9,834 bases of DNA, from NCBI GenBank assembly GCA_023460315.1, contig JAEWQO010000124.1, forward strand, positions 1 to 9,834, given 5' to 3'. Both the position numbers and the translations under genes were made by a program. Source of the DNA: Actinomycetes bacterium. GTDB lineage: Bacteria; Actinomycetota; Coriobacteriia; Coriobacteriales; Eggerthellaceae. Numbering within the stretch: position 1 is the stretch's first letter; every line of letters starts with the position of its first letter. Positions 6,263 to 9,834 of the stretch are shown here, in pieces. The notes under the pieces are model-generated. The model made no database searches and was not told the origin of the DNA. It was given only the letters and a program-made list of their open reading frames with translations.

Positions 6263-7986
6263 TCCACGTCACCCGACTCGCTCCAGGGAATCCCGACGGT
6301 AAGGCCGCCCGACATCGCATCGATGTGCTCGATCCATGGCTCCTCCGATTCAGCGCGCGCCCTGAGGACGGGATCTTCCACTTCCGAAAGCGACAGGCAC
6401 TGGTTGACCACCCACCAGCGATTGTCGATGCCCGCGCGGCCGAGGTCCTCGCGCAGGCGCTGCGCCTCGTAGACCGGCGTGGCTTCGGGAAGCGTCACGA
6501 TGACAACCTCGGTCTGGCTGGAATCGTGCAGGCGCGGGAGCAGCCGTCGGATCGACCGGGGCACTTCGCCGCCCGTGCTCTTCATCTGGTCGCTGTAGCT
6601 CTGCGCGCCCTCGAGCAGCAGCAGCGTGTGCCCGGTCGGCGCGGTGTCGATTACCACCACCTCTTCGTCAGCCTTCTCCACTATCTCGGCGAAGGCCCGG
6701 AACACCGCTATCTCCTGGGTGCACGGCGAGCGCAGGGATTCCTCGACATAGGCGAAGTCGCTGTCTCCCATGGTCCTTCTCGCCGTGGAAAGCACTTCTT
6801 CCCGATAGGCTTCCAACTCACGTCTCTCATCGATGTGGCTTACCGAGAGGCCCGGCACGCCCAGCTCGAAGCCGCCTAGGTGGTCGGCGGGATCGGTCGT
6901 GGTCAGGCGCACCCTCTCCCCACGCTCGGCAAGTCCCGTGGCCATATGCGCCGCCACCGAGGTCTTGCCGACGCCTCCCTTGCCCATGGCGAAGACGACG
7001 CGCCGCCCGCTTTCTGCCAGATCGTCGATGAGTTCGTCGAGCGAGCGCACTGCGGGCCGTCTCAGCTCGCCGGCGTCTGGAGCTGCGCCGGCGCTGGAGA
7101 GGAACGCGCGCAAGAGGGGCAGGCCTGTCACGTTGTAGGGCTTGAGGGGTATCTCATATGTCGGCATTCCCTCGAGGCTTTCCGGCAGCAAGGAGAGGGC
7201 CAGCGACTGAGCGGCGAGCATCTTCCCCGAAATCCCGTCAGTCGCCTCCTGGAGCACGCCGTTGACGACGAGCATCTGACACGGAATTCCGAACGCCGAC
7301 AGCTCCTCACGCGAGCGAGCGGCTTCGAAGAGCGTCGGCACCTGCGGGCGGGCGACCAGCGCCATGAGCGTTGATCTCCCGTCCATAAGCGTCTCAACTG
7401 CTTTGGCGTAGGTCTCGCGCTTGTCGCCCAAGCCCGAAAGCTGCCCCAGGCATGAGGTGCCCGTCGAGTTCTCGTCCAGGTAGCTGCTCCACGCCGACGG
7501 AAGCTCCAGCGTGCGCAGCGTGTGTCCTGTGGGAGCGGTGTCGAAGACGATGTGGTCAAAGCGGGATGCTATGCCCGTATCGGTCAACGCCTCGGCGAAG
7601 CGGTCGAACGCGGCTATCTCGACGGTGCAAGACCCCGAAAGCTGCTCCTCGATGTTGGCGATCGCGTCGTCGGGCAGGACGCCGCGATAGGGGCCCACCA
7701 CGGCCTCGCGGTATGCGGCGGCGGCTTTTAGGGGGTCGATATCCATGACGGTGAGGTTCGGGCATCCGCTGATGACTGTGCCTTCTTCGGAGATGGGGGT
7801 ACCGAAGACGTCCAGCATGTTCGAGGCCGGGTCGGTGCTTACGATGAGAACCCTCTCGCCGGCGTCGGCGAGAGCGACGGCTGCCGCGCAGGAGACAGAT
7901 GTCTTGCCCACGCCTCCCTTTCCCGTGAAAAACAGGTACTTGTACGGCTTGATCGCCTCTATGTCGAAGATGTCTTTGCCTGGCAT
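6259..7986 (-). CDS. arsA: Arsenite-stimulated ATPase ArsA (two-domain)
   Basis: The product has 575 residues, close to the two-domain enterobacterial ArsA (583). Both halves carry a deviant Walker A motif GKGGVGKT (22-29 and 335-342) and the switch II motif DTAPTGHT (149-156 and 447-454). The three metalloid-binding cysteines of the model enzyme have clear counterparts: Cys120 (SGSCTVEIAAF), Cys179 (TSCLGQLSGL) and Cys422 (SPCTQEIAVF). It should be a soluble ATPase that takes arsenite from ArsD and energises the permease at the membrane. The frame is open upstream to 8100, but the ATG at 7986 is preferred: GAGGAAG lies just upstream, and the extra 38 residues are Arg/Ala-rich, overlap arsD and are absent from the family. 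The 3' end overlaps arsC by 4 bp. Confidence 0.97.
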   Translation of the reverse strand: MPGKDIFDIEAIKPYKYLFFTGKGGVGKTSVSCAAAVALADAGERVLIVSTDPASNMLDVFGTPISEEGTVISGCPNLTVMDIDPLKAAAAYREAVVGPYRGVLPDDAIANIEEQLSGSCTVEIAAFDRFAEALTDTGIASRFDHIVFDTAPTGHTLRTLELPSAWSSYLDENSTGTSCLGQLSGLGDKRETYAKAVETLMDGRSTLMALVARPQVPTLFEAARSREELSAFGIPCQMLVVNGVLQEATDGISGKMLAAQSLALSLLPESLEGMPTYEIPLKPYNVTGLPLLRAFLSSAGAAPDAGELRRPAVRSLDELIDDLAESGRRVVFAMGKGGVGKTSVAAHMATGLAERGERVRLTTTDPADHLGGFELGVPGLSVSHIDERRELEAYREEVLSTARRTMGDSDFAYVEESLRSPCTQEIAVFRAFAEIVEKADEEVVVIDTAPTGHTLLLLEGAQSYSDQMKSTGGEVPRSIRRLLPRLHDSSQTEVVIVTLPEATPVYEAQRLREDLGRAGIDNRWWVVNQCLSLSEVEDPVLRARAESEEPWIEHIDAMSGGLTVGIPWSESGDVE

Positions 7987-8032
7987 GGCTCTTCCTCTCT
8001 GTCCTCGGTCTGCAGGATCTCGCCGTGCCGGT

Positions 8033-8416
8033 TCAGCAGCAGCGCGGAGTGTCGCTTGACGCCGAATCGGCCGAACCGCAGCAGGCCGGCTTCTCGGCAT
8101 GAGCTGCGTCGAGCTTCACGCCGAGAAGCTCTGAGAGCCGCTCGGTGGACGGGTAGGAACCCTTTGCGACCACCTCGCCGTCGACAAACGTGAGGGGGAG
8201 CGCGTCCATCCCTTGCTTCTTGAGGATCTCGGCCACGATCCCGTTCGTGACGAATATTCCCGGCTCGGATTTCAGATTATGGCGAGCCGCGCTAAAACCT
8301 GCCTTGGCCAGGTCTTCCATGACGGTGGCTATGCGCAGCAGCTCCGGATCCACGCCTGGGCCGCAGAGACCAGTGTCGCAGCACATGGCGGGTTCGTAGA
8401 ATTCCAGCTTCCTCAT
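8033..8416 (-). CDS. arsD: Arsenite metallochaperone ArsD
   Basis: The product has 127 residues in a thioredoxin-like fold. ArsD delivers arsenite to ArsA, raising its affinity, and can act as a weak repressor. The metalloid site Cys12-Cys13-Cys18 (MCCDTGLCG) matches the model plasmid protein residue for residue. The optional C-terminal vicinal pairs are also present as Cys112-Cys113 and the final Cys126-Cys127. The ATG at 8416 is chosen over one at 8461 because GGAGGG precedes it, it overlaps the arsR stop by exactly 4 bp, and the family starts MRKLEFYEPAMCC or similar. A 46-bp gap separates it from arsA, the only junction in the operon without overlap. Confidence 0.97.
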   Translation of the reverse strand: MRKLEFYEPAMCCDTGLCGPGVDPELLRIATVMEDLAKAGFSAARHNLKSEPGIFVTNGIVAEILKKQGMDALPLTFVDGEVVAKGSYPSTERLSELLGVKLDAAHAEKPACCGSADSASSDTPRCC

Positions 8417-8766
8417 CGTTTTCCCTCCGCTTCGTCGTTGTCCGTTTCCGGATCGGGGCAATTGCAGGTTGTGGGTTTGCAGATGCAGTCTTCCTTGTCT
8501 GTCGAAAGCTGCCCGATGTAGGAACGTAGTTCAGGAAATCGTCCCCCATCGAGGCGGTAGTAGGCCCATGACCCCCTCTTCTCGCCGCACACGAGGCCGC
8601 ACCCTGTGAGCGTCTTCATGTGATAGCTCAGCGTCGGCTGCGAGATGTCCAGGTGTTCCAGCAGTTCGCAGGCGCATAGCTCGCCGCATGAGAGCATGTC
8701 CACGATCTTCAAGCGCGTCTCGTCCGAGAGCGCCTTGCACATCCCCGCACAGGTTTTGTAGTCCAT
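8413..8766 (-). CDS. arsR: Arsenite-responsive repressor ArsR (SmtB/ArsR family)
   Basis: The product (117 residues) is a winged-helix repressor. The metal-binding helix reads ELCACELLEHL with Cys31 and Cys33. The third ligand position of the model ArsR (ELCVCDLC) is Leu36 here. The recognition helix follows (SQPTLSYHMKTL), then the wing (GEKRGSWAYYRL). Extra cysteines sit at 6, 10, 27, 56 and 60, and a C-terminal tail carries CxC-x4-CxC (94, 96, 101, 103). The frame has an earlier ATG at 8790, but that lies inside the operator and only about 15 nt from the predicted transcript start. The ATG at 8766 follows a strong GGGAGGAG. It is the first gene of the ars operon. Repression of its own promoter and release by arsenite is the family norm. 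Confidence 0.95.
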   Translation of the reverse strand: MDYKTCAGMCKALSDETRLKIVDMLSCGELCACELLEHLDISQPTLSYHMKTLTGCGLVCGEKRGSWAYYRLDGGRFPELRSYIGQLSTDKEDCICKPTTCNCPDPETDNDEAEGKR

Positions 8767-8770
8767 CTGG

Positions 8771-8778
8771 CTCCTCCC
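8771..8778 (-). promoter_or_regulatory. Ribosome binding site fixing the arsR start
   Basis: The complement reads GGGAGGAG, ending 4 nt before the ATG at 8766 (GGAGG core 6 nt away). It decides in favour of the shorter ArsR (117 aa) over the 125-aa version starting at 8790. Confidence 0.8.
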
Positions 8779-8788
8779 TGTATCTGAC

Positions 8789-8808
8789 ATATCGATAACT
8801 ATCGATAT
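8789..8808. promoter_or_regulatory. ArsR operator 1, perfect palindrome over the transcription start
   Basis: Arms ATATCGATA (8789-8797) and TATCGATAT (8800-8808) form a perfect inverted repeat around a 2-bp AC spacer, and one further C/G pair extends it to 8788-8809. It contains two TATCGATA octamers one helical turn apart. It lies immediately downstream of the -10 element, covering the predicted start near 8805, a classical repressor position. Confidence 0.7.
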
Positions 8809-8811
8809 GAA

Positions 8812-8840
8812 ATGCTAGACAACATATCGATATCTGTCAA
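8812..8840 (-). promoter_or_regulatory. Sigma70 promoter of the ars operon
   Basis: On the minus strand a consensus -35 TTGACA (complement of 8835-8840) is followed after exactly 17 bp by TAGCAT (complement of 8812-8817). The predicted start near 8805 leaves a leader of about 39 nt before the arsR ATG. The near-consensus elements imply a strong promoter that relies on repression. Confidence 0.8.
8824..8833. promoter_or_regulatory. ArsR operator 2, palindrome between -35 and -10
   Basis: ATATCGATAT is a self-complementary 10-mer lying in the promoter spacer and containing a third TATCGATA octamer (8825-8832). Its centre is 30 bp from the centre of operator 1, so both would present on the same face of the helix. 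Confidence 0.6.
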
Positions 8841-9010
8841 TGTGTTTTTTGATGTTTCTCAGGAAAGCCCTAAGACCGACCCCCTTGGTTTTCGAGCTCG
8901 GCGGCAGGGCGGGGTGGGGCGAATCACGATTTGCAGTTGTGCCGCGGCAGCGCATGCCTTGCACGGTGTGCCATGCTCTGAGGAGGAGGATTAGCGAAGG
9001 CGTGCAGGTG

Positions 9011-9154
9011 ATGGAGCGCCAGCCCGATGCGCAGATCATATGCTACGAAAGCGTGCCGCCCCAACTTGCCATAGACGCCATCTGTGAAACACCCTTCGGA
9101 TTGGATGAGCAGCGTCTACCGTTACGTGCAAGCCACTTGGAACTCAACCCCTAA
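9011..9154 (+). pseudogene. Possible gene remnant (47 codons)
   Basis: From the ATG at 9011 to TAA at 9152-9154 the peptide begins MERQPDAQIICYESVPPQLA and ends ASHLELNP. It has a protein-like composition, unlike the Arg/Pro-rich peptide upstream in the same frame. A GGAGGAGGA stretch (8982-8992) is about 20 nt upstream, too far to serve this ATG. It could be a truncated 3' end of a lost gene or chance. I do not recognise a family. Confidence 0.2.
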
Positions 9155-9221
9155 AATCATCGATCTGTCCTCAGAGGTTTCTTTCGGGACGTCGGGCGGC
9201 GCCTCCGGATGTCTTCTCTGG

Positions 9222-9528
9222 CACTTTCAAGAGTAATTCTGCGTGCACGGCGTGTGCTCGAAGGTCTCCGAAATGACCGGTTTTGGGGCAATTTCGGCCA
9301 AAATGGCGATTTGTTACTCTTGGCTTGTACTTGCGGAAATGTTAGGTGGAGGGAAGAAAAGGGGCAGTGAGTTCCAACTGAGTTCCAGTCGGGCTGGATT
9401 CGGCGCACCCAGCCACTTTCAAGAGTAATTTTGTGTCTACGTGCCGTCCACGTGTTGGGATCCGTTACACGGTATTAGTACCCGTTGACACCCCGTGAAG
9501 CGGTTGGTGCCGAGCCAAGAGTAATTCC
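9222..9528. repeat. Four-copy (T/C)CAAGAGTAA repeat, about 96-bp period, one copy inverted
   Basis: Forward copies of CAAGAGTAATT are at 9228-9238, 9420-9430 and 9516-9526. An inverted copy TTACTCTTG is at 9314-9322. Copies 1 and 2 share 17 bp, CACTTTCAAGAGTAATT, starting at 9222 and 9414. Forward copies are 192 and 96 bp apart, and the inverted copy falls close to the missing 96-bp position. The intervening DNA is not obviously repeated. Possible readings are terminal inverted repeats of a MITE (copy 1 and the inverted copy, 77 bp between), solo insertion-sequence ends, or spaced protein-binding sites. Confidence 0.6.
9268..9297. repeat. Hairpin inside the repeat cluster
   Basis: CCGAAAT (9268-9274) and ATTTCGG (9291-9297) are perfect inverted repeats. 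TTTTGG (9281-9286) and CCAAAA (9298-9303) offer an alternative pairing. It lies between copy 1 and the inverted CAAGAGTAA copy, as the inside of a small non-coding element might. Confidence 0.4.
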
Positions 9529-9564
9529 AAGCTCGTTTTCGCAGGTAACAAGGTAATAAAATGA

Positions 9565-9586
9565 CCCCGAAATCATCATTTCGAGG
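9565..9586. repeat. Short hairpin followed by a T-run (possible weak terminator)
   Basis: CCCCGAAAT (9565-9573) pairs with ATTTCGAGG (9578-9586) with one mismatch around a CATC loop. On the plus strand CCCTTTT follows. No plus-strand gene feeds into it, so it may equally be part of the repeat family, which also contains ATGACC and CGAAAT elements. Confidence 0.35.
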
Positions 9587-9801
9587 CCCTTTTCCGGTCT
9601 GTCATCCTTCTCAGTCCCAGCGGCTTGCGGGGACTCCGTGCCACCAGATGACAAGAGGTGCTAATCGGTGCTAAGTGATGGAATGGAACCCAAAATAAGC
9701 CCAGGTCATTTCCACTCAACTGTGGTGATTGTCCAGCTGGTTCGATATGGTTAAATCTCGTATTACCCCATCCGTCCGCTGCCATCTGGAACGAATCATT
9801 C

Positions 9802-9822
9802 CCGAATCAGTCATTGATTCGG
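9802..9822. repeat. Perfect 8-bp hairpin near the right edge
   Basis: CCGAATCA (9802-9809) and TGATTCGG (9815-9822) pair perfectly around a 5-nt loop. A related GAATCATT lies just to the left at 9793-9800. It could be a terminator or an operator of a gene beyond the window; the downstream sequence needed to judge is missing. Confidence 0.4.
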
Positions 9823-9834
9823 ACGGAAAAGAAT

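Larger units (their letters stand above)
8846..9834. other. About 990 bp without a recognisable gene; likely mobile-element debris
   Basis: No ORF here has a convincing start and product. The stretch holds a possible gene remnant (9011-9154), four copies of a CAAGAGTAA motif (9222-9528), three hairpins (9268-9297, 9565-9586, 9802-9822) and a short direct repeat GGTGCTAA (9657-9664 and 9667-9674). Repeats and short, interrupted frames of this sort are usual where insertion sequences have come and gone, but I could not identify a transposase. Confidence 0.45.

Noticed and set aside
6151..7374. Plus-strand ORFs opposite arsA (242 and 164 codons)
   Set aside because: They are antisense to a gene with unmistakable ArsA motifs along its whole length, and have no ribosome binding site or domain.
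7987..8100. Upstream extension of arsA giving a 613-residue protein
   Set aside because: The extra 38 residues are Arg/Ala-rich, overlap arsD, and are absent from the family; a good ribosome binding site precedes the internal ATG at 7986.
8767..8790. Earlier arsR start at 8790
   Set aside because: It lies within the operator and too close to the predicted transcript start. The GGGAGGAG site belongs to the ATG at 8766.
9157..9408. Minus-strand ORF of 83 codons in the repeat region
   Set aside because: Arg/Ser/Pro-rich, no start signal, and it runs across the CAAGAGTAA repeats; not a plausible protein or transposase.
9222..9528. CRISPR array
   Set aside because: The shared core is only about 11-17 bp, one copy is inverted, and spacing is about 96 bp. 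There are no cas genes.

Overview
The window reads as a chromosomal accessory region of a high-GC bacterium. Codon use, two sigma70-like promoters and the gene families (a permease of the misnamed AbrB family, an excisionase-type HTH regulator fused to a PBP-like domain, an actinobacterial-looking arsenic operon) would fit an anaerobic actinobacterium such as a member of the Eggerthellaceae. That assignment is an inference; there is no rRNA or other marker gene in the window.

Layout, left to right. Positions 1-906 are poorly organised: a short reading frame running off the left edge, one small hypothetical ORF, and about 540 bases with no convincing gene. The latter end in a hairpin plus T-run that should terminate the next operon. 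Positions 907-3537 hold a three-gene minus-strand operon, in transcription order an AbrB-family membrane permease, a class I glyceraldehyde-3-phosphate dehydrogenase homologue with an altered active-site loop, and a small five-helix membrane protein whose four membrane histidines resemble a di-haem cytochrome b (SdhC/FrdC type). The genes are 1-2 bp apart, so translation is probably coupled. Transcribed divergently (3692-4606, plus) is a one-component regulator with an excisionase-like HTH and a PF12727-type ligand-binding domain. A perfect 10-bp inverted repeat frames the shared intergenic region, and one arm lies inside the predicted operon promoter.

Positions 4761-8766 hold a complete minus-strand arsenic detoxification operon, arsR-arsD-arsA-arsC-acr3. 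Three of its four junctions are 4-bp ATGA overlaps. ArsC reduces arsenate to arsenite, ArsD hands arsenite to the ATPase ArsA, and ArsA energises the Acr3 efflux permease. ArsR represses from a promoter (TTGACA, 17-bp spacer, TAGCAT) that carries three TATCGATA octamers.

Positions 8846-9834 carry no recognisable gene. They contain a repeat family, (T/C)CAAGAGTAA, in four copies at close to 96-bp spacing (one inverted), several hairpins, and possibly a gene remnant. This looks like the debris of mobile elements.

The most interesting idea here is that the permease-GAPDH pair next to an arsenic operon may be a counterpart of the known GAPDH-ArsJ pathway (arsenate converted to 1-arseno-3-phosphoglycerate and exported), with an AbrB-family permease in place of ArsJ and a cytochrome b-like third component. 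This rests on gene context and needs experimental testing.
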